Source: Haplomitrium mnioides (lineage: Eukaryota > Marchantiophyta > Haplomitriopsida > Calobryales). Taken from it: a stretch of DNA of 36,016 bases. Positions 20,790 through 30,884 of this stretch are shown here, piece after piece. The stretch covers positions 1-36,016 of the forward strand of contig JBNGIS010017772.1 in NCBI GenBank assembly GCA_049999725.1, read 5' to 3'. The first letter of the stretch is position 1; each line of letters starts with the position of its first letter. A program made the translations under genes and the position numbers. A model generated the notes under the pieces. The model ran no database searches. It was not told the DNA's origin and worked only from the letters and a program-made list of their open reading frames with translations.

Positions 20790-21390
20790 GATTTCCATAC
20801 TCGTATGGACAATGAAGTCCAAGCGCGTAAAGACTTCAAGGTCCATGCACGCATGGACTTTGATGTCCAAGAGGGCTTGGACTTCAAGGTCCATGCGCAC
20901 ATGGACTTCAATGTCCAAGAGGACTTGGACTTCAAAGTACATGCTCGTCCATGCGTGCATGGACTTCACAGTCCTTGCGCGCAAGCAATTGACGGTCAAA
21001 GCTCGCTTGGACTTCATAGTCCATATGGCATAGACTTCACAGTAAAGGCTCATTTGGACTTCACAGTCCAAGCATCGGGACTTAGTATTCCAGGTGAGCA
21101 TGGACTTCACAGTCCATGCACGAATGGATGTAGCATTCCATGCGAGTCTGTACTTCAAAGGCAAGCCGCACGTGGGCGTTGAAATCCTCGAGTGCCAAGA
21201 ACTAGAAGTCCATGCGCACATGGGTTTCCAAGCCAAGTGCGTTTGGATTGCTAAGTCTAAACGGGCAAAGGATGGTATAGTCCATGCGCATATGGACTGT
21301 GAAGTTCATGTGCCTATGGACAGTAAAGTCTAGACGCGCAAAGACTGTGAAGTCTATGCATGCATGGACTGAATTCACAGCCCTTGTACA
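20790..21390. repeat. 24-bp palindrome array in intron 3, copy A
   Basis: Palindromes GTCCATGNNNNCATGGAC alternate with GTCCAAGNNNNCTTGGAC, separated by 6 bp (ttcaag, tttgat). Starts at 20841, 20865, 20889 and 20913 are exactly 24 bp apart; 20947 and 20971 continue with that spacing after a slip. Further units to about 21390 are less regular. The 24-bp period is a multiple of three, which keeps frames open on both strands (a 229-codon minus frame at 20547-21236, a 143-codon plus frame at 20751-21182); these are not genes. Confidence 0.8.
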
Positions 21391-21488
21391 AACGAACTCA
21401 AGACCTATTTTATTATAACCAAAGACAACTTAGCGTAAATTCACCGCAACTCCAAAGAAATAAATGTACAGTGAAAAAACAAACTTAC

Positions 21489-22775
21489 CAAAAGCTTCTC
21501 AAAACTAGAATAGAATATAACCATCTTTGACTCCTCCGTGTGGAGAGAGTACTCCTCTCTTGCTCCCTCCCAGCTACTACAGTGGACTTGAGAACAAATA
21601 CTTTTCACCATCACTGCTAAAACTTTATGTCTTTCAGCCTCCCGAGATATTTTATCCATTGAAAGCTCTTCGGCTTGCACGCATTTCAAAACTGAATTTT
21701 TCACTTCGTCGGGAAGACCCTAAAGAGACCTCTGAGGTGTCCACTTCATGTCCTCCATTCTGAGAGATCCCTTGGCCTTTGGCTTTTGGCCCTTCACAAT
21801 ATTTTTCTCCCATATTGAAAATATGCTCTATTGTAGATCTAAGAGCTCACCGCTTCAAAATGCTAGTTGGAACTAGTTGTTTTGAGAAGTGATCGTCTTC
21901 TCAAGTGTGAACTTGGGCTTGATCTCCAAGGTTTCCAGCACCAATTCTCTTTTCAATTTCTAGGATGACACCATCCCACTCTCCACAAACCTTTGATGTT
22001 AGTATTTGACCTTCTGAATTGAGGTCATCTCTAACTTGTACCTCTAATCGTAGTTGTCATCAGTTGCAAAAATATAGGCCTCTATTGGTGTAAGACCCAC
22101 GTATACATAACAGCTGCAAAGCAAAAACACAGGATTCTTTGCTCCATATTTTGTGATCAAAACGTGCCTTGCTACATCACTATGATTGCCTCTTGCAATC
22201 TCGTAGCGATACTTGTGAGGGTTTTGAATGTTGAACTCTGACTTATCCTTCAACCTGCACTGCGGGTCAACAACAACGATAAAAAAAACTATGCGCATAT
22301 TTGTTTGTAAGCATTCTTTGCACCATAAGCTCAACAAAATCTTCATTTAGCCTTCTAATCTGGAAAGGCTCCCAATTGTCTAGTCCAAGTTTCGGCAGAT
22401 TCAAGTTCTCTGGCCTAATAGTAATTGTTTCTTTGCGGACTCTGCATTGCTGGATTGTAGACTCTCTTATTTTGTTTTTATCTTCCTCAAACACTATCTA
22501 AAGGTCCACCTACTCCAGTTCCTGGAAAGTTTGCAACCCCTTGTGAGATTGCCTTTTGGCTCTTGAAGTTGGAGCCCTAACAGGCTTTGGCTCTGTTTCT
22601 TGCCCTGAGCTGCTTGATGTTGAAGACGAAGGGGTAGCAGAAGACGAGTTTGGAGGGGTTTGGCTCCTCCTCAACATTTGGTACTGGAACATGCTTTTTC
22701 TTTTGGACCATTTGTTTCTTCTTTTTTGGAGCCTCAACTGGCTCCACTTCCTTTCTCTTTTTTGTGAGAAAAAGC
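21489..22775 (-). other. Exon 3 of methyltransferase gene, copy A (ParB-like)
   Basis: Begins with a lysine/arginine-rich stretch, then Ser/Thr/Pro-rich linker (PPNSSSATPSSSTSSSSG). The ParB-like part follows at about 22440-22040: ENLNLPKLGLDNWEPFQIRR (a RxLNED-type start), then after a frameshift near 22270 the GNHS-x2-AR-x4-KYG box (ParB family G-N-H-R/S-x2-A) and YVGLTPIEAYIFATDDNYD. The C-terminal part ends at the strong donor CTTTTG|GTAAGT (intron from 21488). Confidence 0.65.
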
Positions 22776-22836
22776 CTGCAACGTGAATTGAAAATGTAGT
22801 TATACTTGGATGTGGCACTAGCTGTTAAATATTTAC

Positions 22837-22947
22837 GCCTTGCTTGAGCTTCAAAAGTTTAATGTGGATGACCAACTTTATAAAATCCCGTTTGACAGGC
22901 ATCGCATCTTTGTAAGAATCGACGAAATCGGCCAAAAACTGAGTAAA
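22837..22947 (-). other. Exon 2 of methyltransferase gene, copy A
   Basis: Reads FTQFLADFVDSYKDAMPVKR, the same as copy B with substitutions. Proposed donor GTAAAT at 22836 and acceptor gttgcag at 22776 make a 61-bp intron 2; that intron is less certain because copy B has lost the donor. Confidence 0.5.
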
Positions 22948-23009
22948 CTGAAAACAAAACATAAAACGATTAAGCACAAGTACAAGTGTTCAGATTAAGA
23001 AAAAAGACA

Positions 23010-23360
23010 ATGCAGTCAATGCGTGCATGGACTTCAAGAACTATGCGTGTCTGGATTAGGGACTCCGTGCGCGCATGGAGTCCAAGGTCTACTCGCGCAA
23101 GGACTCCCTGGTCTATGCACGCATGGACATAGGAGTCCACTCGTGCAAGGAACAAGGAGTCCTTACGTGAGTGGACTTGGGACTCTATGTATGCATGGAG
23201 TCTCGGATTCTAGGCGTGCCTAAACCCGGGAGTCCATGCGCGCATGGACTTGAGAGTCCTTGCGCGCAAAAACTCAGAAGACCATGAGTACATGGATCGG
23301 AGGGGGGGGGGAGGGGGGCGGCAATTGCACTTGGAGCCGGGAGTCCATACAAAAATGGAC
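23010..23360. repeat. Palindrome array in intron 1, copy A
   Basis: Same family as at 20790-21390, with a longer and less regular spacing. A perfect 20-bp palindrome lies at 23231-23250 (agtccatgcgcgcatggact), followed by the variant core ttgcgcgcaa at about 23260. Confidence 0.75.
23299..23322 (+). repeat. G-run in copy A
   Basis: gga followed by two runs of G (ten or more, then six) ending in cggc. Absent from copy B. Could form a G-quadruplex, or be a sequencing or assembly artefact. Confidence 0.5.
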
Positions 23361-23419
23361 ATGGGAGTTCCAAGTTAGTCAAAAAAGAAAACAAATGAAA
23401 AAGAGTTTTAAAAATTTAC

Positions 23420-23779
23420 CTTGCCATTTTTCTTTGCCGCTTGAAGATGCTTGACAAAAATGTCCCTCTTCTTCAACTCCAAAAAAGCAAATCGTTTCCG
23501 ATTTGCACTGTAAAGGGTAATTGCATCTTGTGACTACAAAAGTAGCCAGATGTTGGCTTTCTTTCCATCTCTGATCATAGTGATTTGGATCACAAGACCC
23601 AAATTGAATTTCTCACCTTCTTAAGCAAAAAGGTAAAGGTGTTGATATGGGTCTTTCAAGGATCCAAAATTAACTAGCCAATCCTAGTCTAGTTTTTCAT
23701 GCTCGAGTGCCTTGATAACATCCGAATACTTGCAAGGCTGTGGTTGGGCAGGTTTGGAAGCATTTCCTTGAGATGCCAT
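23420..23779 (-). other. Exon 1 of methyltransferase gene, copy A
   Basis: Opens with MASQGN, also the start in copy B, and ends at a donor AAG|GTAAAT (intron from 23419). Readable conserved pieces are SDVIKALE, DWLVNFGSLKDP and LELKKRDIFVKHLQAAKK. No known domain. Three in-frame stops. Confidence 0.6.
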
Positions 23780-23954
23780 TTTCCAAAAAGTAAAAACAAG
23801 TAGAATTAAAGGTAAAAAATCTAAAAAACAAAAGTTCATAAAACTCGAAAGGCCGGAAAGGGTAAAATAGCAAGTAAATACAAAACATCGATGATAAGAA
23901 AAAAAACTAAAAAGTGAACTCGCAATAATGGAAAGAAAATTTCCACTAACGTAT

Positions 23955-23962
23955 CTTTTATA
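23955..23962 (-). promoter_or_regulatory. TATA box of methyltransferase gene, copy A
   Basis: TATAAAAG on the minus strand, about 175 bp before MASQGN. Copy B has tataaaaag at 33101-33109 in the same place. Confidence 0.55.
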
Positions 23963-24051
23963 CCTAAATTTCAAAAAATGCCTTTTCTAGCCAAAAAATG
24001 ATTCGTGGAGCTCTTGACATGTAGGTTCGTATGGTGCCAAAAAAATGTTAG

Positions 24052-24059
24052 TATATAAA
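24052..24059 (+). promoter_or_regulatory. TATA box of transposase-like gene, copy A
   Basis: gtTAgtatataaag on the + strand, about 180 bp before the proposed ATG at 24238. Copy B has gttagtatataaaa at 33198-33210. Confidence 0.55.
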
Positions 24060-24454
24060 GCATTGTTTGTTTTCATCCTTCCAATTTATTTATTTTTATT
24101 TTCTTCACAAAAAGTTCCCAATTTTGTTGTTTTGCAAAAATTTCTTGAAAAGCACATCTTTTAGATGGGCCGTAAGAGGTTCATAATATTTGTTAAAATA
24201 GTTTCTTGAAATACTTGATTTTTAGTGAGTCTTTTCAATGGCTGGAGTTCTTAATAGAAAAAAAGAGGTTGTAATTCCAAGATTCATCCTCACAAAAAAG
24301 TTCTAATTTATACAAGCAAGTTGAGATTTGTTCAAATTGCAATTCTTTAGAGGTAAGCAATGGAGTACCAAAAGCGTCAAGCGTGATGGCGAGTATATTG
24401 AGGAAAAAGATAGCTTGTGTTGAATCAAAAAGCTCCACCTGAAAAGATTGAGAA

Positions 24455-24530
24455 GGTGAATTCCATGCGTGCATAGGATTAATGAGTGAACAACTTGTGC
24501 GCAAAAGATCAAAGAAAGAACCTAGTGCTC
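24455..24530 (+). repeat. In-frame palindromic repeat, copy A
   Basis: ccatgcgtgcatagg and ttgtgcgcaaaag lie in the open frame, 30 bp per unit. Copy B (33605-33720) has two more units, 60 bp, in the same frame. Confidence 0.6.
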
Positions 24531-25904
24531 ACAAAGAATTAAAGAAACAAACTTCTTCAAGCACAAGATCTTTCTTGCCCTTCAAGCGGTCAAAGTTGAA
24601 TCTTTCGTCTGAGTATTCTAACATATCAACAAAAAGAGGTTCAACACAGAATTTCTTGACGATTGTAGACCTTTCTTCATCCTTATCCAAGAGAGACCTT
24701 GATATTCATGATCAAAGTGTGTTTGTTCAAAACACAAAAAGCATACAATCTATGGACGACTTTAATTTTGGAGATGAATTATTGTCTTCAATAGCACCAC
24801 TCAAACAACAAGTGATTTCGTTTCAAGTTGCACCTTGTAAGGAGATTGGGAAATCTAAGACAAATCGAATTCTTTTAGAGGAGTTTTCAAATGATAGTTT
24901 GGAAAACAATTCTAGCAAAGAGTCTCAATCAATCAACATTTCTTTGGAGTTATTGCCAAGGGCCCCAAATTTGCTACACAAATTATTTCATAATAATTGA
25001 GATATTGATCAAGATTTCGTTTCGGAATGGTGGAGTTCTCTCAATCCTCAAGAAGAACCTCATCTCTCAAAAACATTTTGTGATGGAACAAATAGTGTTT
25101 ATGATGATGATCAAGATCTTTAGGATGAATTATCTCCCATCATTGGATTTGCCGACATATCGAATCGTTCAGCACAACATAAGAATTCTTTGTCTAGGCC
25201 AAAACCCAAACGGGTAAATACCTTACGTGAGAATTCTTTACAAAAAGTCCATCATGACGAGAGCTTTGTGAAGAAAAAGCTTGATCCAATATTAATCTCT
25301 AAATTGAAGATAATTTCTTGGTGTCAAAATAATTGTTTGTCATTGTGCAAGACAAATTTTTTGAAAATTGTGAGAGAAATGTACTTTCATTAAAGCATGA
25401 AGAATCGAGATATCATACTAGAGTGGGGAATACCAAGAAAAGACTTTGATGTTGATAATCGATTTACTCTACCTAGCGGTACCTTTGTCTATAGAAGAGC
25501 CTTTAAATTAATATTAGCAGTAGAGAATGATAGAATCCAAAGGATTTAAAATGTAAGAACGCAGATTCTAGAGGCATTTTTGGAAAAAGAGAACTATCTG
25601 CTAAAGGAGATTTCATGCGTGAGTGAATGAACAATTTTTTCTAGGGACACTGCGAGAGAATGCCCACTCACAAAGTTTATAACTTACCCAATAATTTTAC
25701 AAAATAGGAAATTTATGACTTCTACACAACTTATTTGAAAGAGAAAAATCCCCATTGTATTCTTAGTTTCTCGGGTTTTAAAAAACATTGGAGAACTCAT
25801 TTTCCAAATGTAAAAATTCCAAAACCCAATAGATTTGCTATTTGAGAACATGCGAAGAAATCAAATCTTTGCGAGAAAAATCTGTATTGGAGTCTGACAA
25901 AGAT

Positions 25905-26660
25905 AGCAAATTTTCTTCTCTTTTGACACCTTTGGTTAATCCATGCTTTTTTTTTTTTTCTAGAATCAAAACTTAGTTGTAGAGATGTTATGTTTTCTCA
26001 TCTTAGAGCCAAAAGATACTTTTTTATTAAGTTATTCAACAAAGAAGATTAGAGTCGAATAATTCTTAGCAAGTTGAGTTGTGAGAAGAGTGTCTATGCT
26101 CTCATAGAGTCTGTTGTTGTAAGTTTCAATTTAAACATTGTCTATAGTTAAATAAAGCAAGAAAATGAATCTCATTCTTGATGGTGACCTTAGCCTTGCA
26201 ACAAGTTTTGTTTTTGTTGCTTCAAATCAAAAGCCTTTGTAAGAAAAAAAACAATAGCAAGAGTCATTTTTTGCTATTTGCAAATCCTATACGTGCATAA
26301 GATTTGTCCTTGTTCTTTTTAAAACCAGTCGCGACAATAGTCACAACAAGCCATGATATTGGTGTTGTTGTATTAGTCCTATGTACACATACGATTAGTT
26401 GTTGTCTCCACTCATCGTAAACGCTCAAAGGATGTGTTGTAGTATCATTTGTTTGCAAATCTTTTTTTTCTCTTTTAAAACTTTTTTTATTTGGAGTAAA
26501 ACAAATTTTTCTTTTTTTCAAATTACCTAAAGTTTATTTTTAATCTTTTACAAAGTTTTCATTTCGACGAATCCAAATATTTGTTTAAGATGACTTGAAT
26601 GTTTTTAGCACATGAGGTTGTGTTTTGAAGTTACAAATATCGACATACGTTTTATTGAAC
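25905..26660 (+). other. Probable intron of transposase-like gene, copy A
   Basis: AT-rich, full of stops in all frames, and placed between the NVKIPK block and the DGMD block, which are closer together in related proteins. It contains a T-run of about 13 (25946-25960) and a palindrome-like atcctatacgtgcataagat near 26285. Exact splice sites are not certain. Copy B keeps it at about 33900-34690. Confidence 0.45.
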
Positions 26661-28028
26661 TACTTTTATGTCCTTCATGCTTTGTGATGATGCAATCAAA
26701 TATAATTTCCAACTATTTCTTCATCATCACCAACAAATGAAAGAAAGAACAAAACTTGCAAACCATCAAAGAAAATGTTATGCCAATAGTCAAAAGTACT
26801 TGGGAATTGTCATTGATGGAATGGATCAGAAGAAAAATGCTATTCCACACTAGCCTTTGTTACTAAAAAAACATTGATAAAGATTTTTTGGTGGGTGTGC
26901 ATGTTGTTGGTGTCTTAATATTTAATCATGCTCTTTCTTTGAGGGTCTTATTAACGTACGGAAACTTGATAAGTGATTCTAATTTGACAGTTATTGTGCT
27001 CAACAAATATTATGTGACTTTGAAGGGCCATTGCTTCCAACTTTGTATCTTCAGTTGGACAACACGACACGATAGAATAAGAATTCTATCTTATTTGGAT
27101 ATCTTAGTCTCCTTATTGCCAAGAATGTTTTTTGAAAAATCAAGGTGTGATTTCTCATGGTTGGCTATACTCATGATCAAATCGATCAAATGTTCAGCCA
27201 ATTCTTGAAACGTTTGAAACATGTTAAAGCTTTCACAATTACAAGTCTTAGCAAGGTTCTTCAATTATCCTACAATCCTAAACCTCAAGTAACTCTTTTG
27301 TTGGAAACTTGGGATTTCAAAATGTGTCTGCAACAATGTCTCTCTCTCATTCAAAGGATACATGATATTACCTTTATTCAACAATTCAAGTTCCAGTTAA
27401 ATGATTCCAAAGCAAAGATTTGGAGCAAAAGTTTTCAACAGATGAATTTTGATTACCTGCGGATGGTATTTGTCAACTCAAGAGCCTACTTGAAGTAGAC
27501 AGAGAAATTTTGAGTTCAATGTTGATTCCTCTCAAGGCATATTTTGAAATCAAACGATCTCAAAAAGAAGAAAGAGAAGTGGATGACGAGAAAGTGGTAT
27601 TTTCAATAAAGGACAACATAATTAAGAACTACTACAAGTTCTTTATAGACTCTAATATTCAATGGTGGAATGACTTTTTTCTTGCCCAACAAGAGATTGC
27701 AGCCTATATCCTTGAAAAAAAAAAAGACGATGACTCGAAGCAAAATTTACCTTTCCACCTTCACAACTATCAAACACTTGTAATGATTCTCAAAATACTT
27801 GTTTAGGTTCTCAGCTTGATGCTCAACAAACAGAAGAAGATACTCTGGTACATCAAATACTTTCTACATGTCGACCAATCTATGATGGAGCACCTATGCC
27901 GCAAGAAAGGACTCTTTTGCACAACACTCGATACAGGCATAAATTTGGCAATCTACATGAGATGAAAACAAGAATGCTTATTTGTTTTGTTGCATCTCTG
28001 GATCCAAAGGGGAGATTGTTTTGGGTTG

Positions 28029-28310
28029 ACAACCGCTACTTTAAACCAGGAGTTGCTATAGGGTTATTGTTTTATTTTTCACTCTCTGAAATCAATTCTA
28101 TAATTTAGGCATCAAAAATAATGATTTTCACGCTAGTAATATTTGTTTGTAAGTAAATCGTAATTATACATATCAAAAAAACTCACTTTGAGTGCAAAAT
28201 ATATTCAAAACAAATTTTCTTGTGAGTATTTGAACAATATTACATCCATAATTTCATCTTTCAAAAGCATGAGCATCAACAAACAAATAATATAGAAATG
28301 TTTATACGAC
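28029..28310 (+). repeat. Left terminus of copy B
   Basis: Starts ACAACCGCTACTTTAAACC. It interrupts the transposase-like frame of copy A directly after the codons for LFWV: copy B itself reads ttttgggttgccaaag at the equivalent place (about 35921), while copy A reads ttttgggttg and then the terminus. Confidence 0.75.
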
Positions 28311-28841
28311 ATTTTTTGGTAAATATTTTCAAAACAAAAAAAACATCTATAATTTGAAAATTTGATTAAAACATTCAAATTTTTTACAAAAAAAACTTGA
28401 AAAAAAACCCTAAAGTGTGGGCATAAGAAGATTTTTGAAGCAAATATGTGAAAAGATTGTTGAAGCCTATGACGACGTGGACAACTGAGGCCTAAGTGTA
28501 GACACTCTTTGTTTGAAAGATACTTACGCATAGGGACAACTATAACTAACTTGAGCTTCAACAATTGAAGCCCACGTCCGCATGGACAATTGAAGCGATC
28601 CAAGACTACTGAGGAATCAGAAGCAGTGAATGCAGAAAATAGTCTAAGAAGAAACAAGAAATGAAAAAAGAAAGTGAACTTTCATGCCAACATAGACTTC
28701 TTTGCTAATTTCCAAAAAAACCAAATCGTTTTGTTCAAAAACCATTTTGTGCACCAAATTAATTCGTGATGAAAAGACTTAAAATGGATTGGGAGTGCAG
28801 CAAGTTGAAACTTTAGCAAAAAAAGCTTTGTAAAAAAATAC

Positions 28842-28847
28842 TTTATT
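28842..28847 (-). terminator. Poly(A) signal AATAAA, copy B
   Basis: Same hexamer and spacing after the stop as in copy A. Confidence 0.5.
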
Positions 28848-28862
28848 AATAAAACAATTTCT

Positions 28863-29494
28863 TCAACCAGGTGCAATGACTCTTTCCTCTTCAGGAGGAA
28901 TTGTCTTATCTGAATCCACTGGCTGAGCATTTGCAACCACTAGAGAGTTTTGCCAAGACTTTCCAGTCCTAGAGATAGAAATAGAATCACCAGTAGCACT
29001 TGCAGTGCCAGGAGGAACAAGTTTCTTGTGGCATGCATACACTATCTGTGACCTTCTCACGTCGGATGGCAAGGAAGCCATTGTCAAAACTCTCTGAGGA
29101 ACGTAGATAGACTAACGTCCATCATATTCCACAGCAATGCAGTTTTGCATTAGCTTTAAATCACAGACAAGACTTGTGCAGGACTTAGGGCAAAGATCTA
29201 AGATCCAATCTTGCTTTGTTGACAAATGGCCAATAAAAAAATTTGTAAAGAGCTTGCGGCTTTTGATAAACATTCACAAGAGCATCATCTTCTAGATGTT
29301 TTAGTTTCGCCAAAATCGTAGGACAACTAAAAACACTAAGCATTATTTGTCGAAGTAGACCAGCCGGAGGAGCAGGCTGCAAATAACAAAGCCTCATGCT
29401 CCTCTTTTCTTCTTTGGTCCAGTAACCCACACTCCAATACTTGTGAGCGTGTGTAATTCTCAAACCACTAGAATGATAAATGTTTGTTTTGTCC
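28863..29494 (-). other. Exon 5, copy B
   Basis: Acceptor tttttcttattacag|GGAC at 29494/29495. Reads HSSGLRITHAHKYWSVGYWT, RQIMLSVFSCPTILAKLKHL, VNVYQKPQALYKFF, then the damaged motif I, NCIAVEYD, and a tail that is open from 29087 to the stop 28863-28865 (VRRSQIVYACHKKLVPPG ... PPEEERVIAPG). Confidence 0.65.
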
Positions 29495-29592
29495 CTGTAA
29501 TAAGAAAAACAAACAAATCAAACACTATAAACAAAGTGTAGGAAAACCAAACAAGATAAACTAAAAACCCAAAAAATCAAAGAAGAATGTAC

Positions 29593-29990
29593 CAGATGGC
29601 GTGGTTGATGGCACAAAAAACTCCAAAAAGGCATCCTCGATGATGCCAAATTGTTGCAACCAATATGTAATTACAATTGACCAAAAATCCGATGTTGTGA
29701 TTGCCGCAAAAAATGAAACCATGTAAAAAGTTTCATCTTTAGAAAAAGGTTCAAAATCGTCATGCTTACATTCCTTAAGGTTGTAACTGTAAGGAACATC
29801 CGCAATTGTTAAAGTGAAATACCTAGGTTTCACAAATCCCTTCAACTGACGAGTGTTGGCCTCTCCGTGGTCTTGGTAAAATGCCACGTTGAGACCATTG
29901 ACATAGGACAATAAGTCCTCATCCTCGTCTCTCACAACTCCATCAGTTGAAAGAGATGCAACATCGCCTTGTTGCCTTTATTTCCACTCT
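29593..29990 (-). other. Exon 4, copy B
   Basis: Long open frame with YFTLTIADVPYSYNLKECKH; ADVPY is catalytic motif IV. Donor CATCTG|GTACAT at 29592. The acceptor lies near ctag|AGAGTGGAAAT, at about 29990. Confidence 0.65.
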
Positions 29991-30239
29991 CTAGCTTTTT
30001 TGGCAATCAAGCAAAAAAGCTGGAGGATAGGAAACAAGTGTGGAGGCTTGGTCCTGATCTTTTCGAGCTTCTTCAAGCCTTGATGCTATTTGGCCTTTGG
30101 CAGCTACAGTCAATTTTATTGAAACTTGACGTTTGAACGTTTTGTTCCACTCCACACAACAAAAATGGAAAAATATAAGAGAAGACAAAAAGAAATTTAA
30201 GACTAGAGAGAGAAAAACAATATGAACAAAGAATCTAGA

Positions 30240-30790
30240 CTCCAAACTAAGAGGAACATTGAATTCCATGATTATATGGACAAAGAAGTCAAGGTGTTTA
30301 AGGACTTTAAAGTTCACGCACGTATGGACTTTGATGTCGATGAGGTCTTGGACTTCAAAGTCCTTGTTCGTCCATGCGTACATGGATGAATAGTTGTTGC
30401 GCACTAGGAATTAATAGCCCAAGCCTGCCTAGACTTCGTAGTCCATGCACGCATGGACTTCATGTTCTTGGCAAACATGAACTTCAAAGTCCATAGGCGC
30501 ATACTTGTAGCAATCCAAGCAAGCCAATACTCGTAAGGCAAGCCGGGCCTGAACGTTCAAGTAATCCCATGCCAAGAACTAGAAGTCCATATGCGCATGG
30601 ACCTCCAAGGCAAGCGTGCTAGGACTCTAAGGTTCAAGCGGGGAAAGATTGTGTAGTCCATGCACGCATAGACTGTAAAGTCCTAGGGCGTAAGGACTGT
30701 GAAGTCCATGCGCGCTTTGACTGTGAAGTATAGAAGTGAAAAGACTAAGAAGTCCATGCCTGCATGGACTTTATGGTTCTTACAAGAAGG
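30240..30790. repeat. Palindrome array in intron 3, copy B
   Basis: Same family and place as 20790-21390, for example agtccatgcacgcatggact near 30440 and aagtccatgcctgcatggact near 30750. More eroded than in copy A. Confidence 0.7.
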
Positions 30791-30884
30791 AACTCAAAAC
30801 CTATTTTATCAAAACCAAAGACAACTTAGCGTAAATTCACTACAACTCCAAAGAAATCAATGTAAAGTGAAAGGAAAAACTTAC

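Larger units (their letters stand above)
22948..23419 (-). other. Intron 1, copy A, with palindrome array
   Basis: Donor GTAAAT, acceptor gttttgttttcag|TTTACTCAG at 22947/22948. 472 bp long, versus 236 bp in copy B; the difference lies mainly in the palindromic repeat (about 23010-23360). Confidence 0.65.
15089..23779 (-). pseudogene. ParB-like / N4-N6 DNA methyltransferase fusion gene, copy A
   Basis: A five-exon gene on the minus strand, proposed from splice signals and from agreement with copy B. Exon 1 starts MASQGN at 23779. Exon 3 carries a basic Ser/Thr/Pro-rich stretch and a ParB-like domain. Exons 4 and 5 carry a DNA amino-methyltransferase in beta order: motif IV first (exon 4), the SAM-binding motif I later (exon 5). 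The order ParB then methyltransferase is known from phage and bacterial proteins and from some eukaryotic proteins. The product would methylate adenine N6 or cytosine N4 in the nucleus. Stops in exons 1, 3 and 5, a 13-bp deletion in exon 4 and a frameshift in exon 3 make it a pseudogene. Intron 3 is inflated by the 4.27-kb insertion. Confidence 0.7.
14212..28028 (+). mobile_element. Copy A of a DUF7869 / ParB-methyltransferase element
   Basis: Left end at 14212 (ACAGCCACTAC), abutting the satellite. The right part is cut by copy B at 28028. It contains a minus-strand ParB-methyltransferase pseudogene (15089-23779), a divergent promoter region (about 23950-24060), and a plus-strand transposase-like pseudogene (from 24238). 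A foreign 4.27-kb insertion lies at 16273-20541. Without the insertion, it aligns end to end with copy B. The right terminus of A should lie beyond the window, after copy B, if the nesting reading is right. Confidence 0.7.
24238..28028 (+). pseudogene. DUF7869-type transposase-like gene, copy A
   Basis: Exon 1 runs from ATG 24238 to about 25900, with an early 1-bp shift and several stops. It includes the open frame 24482-25000, WCQNNCLSLC (about 25319-25350), LPSGTFVYRRAFKLILAVEN (about 25470-25530) and NVKIPKPNRFAI (about 25805-25845). An intron of about 750 bp then seems likely (to about 26660). Later parts hold KYLGIVIDGMDQKK (about 26800-26835), QLDNTTR-stop-NKNSILF (about 27052-27110), and the 113-codon frame 27157-27498 with MVGYTHDQIDQMFSQF. 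DGMD, LDN and GYTHDxID are the hallmark blocks of DUF7869 proteins; their acidic residues look like an RNase H/DDE triad, so the gene may encode the transposase. The C-terminal part is cut after RLFWV by copy B. Confidence 0.65.

Noticed and set aside
20547-21236. 229-codon minus-strand frame and 143-codon plus-strand frame rich in WT/MDF repeats
   Set aside because: Both come from the 24-bp palindrome array, whose period is a multiple of three; open frames appear on both strands at once and lie in an intron.
20790-23360. CRISPR-like arrays of regular palindromic repeats
   Set aside because: Repeats are contiguous short palindromes with 6-bp spacers, in introns of a eukaryotic element, with no cas genes.
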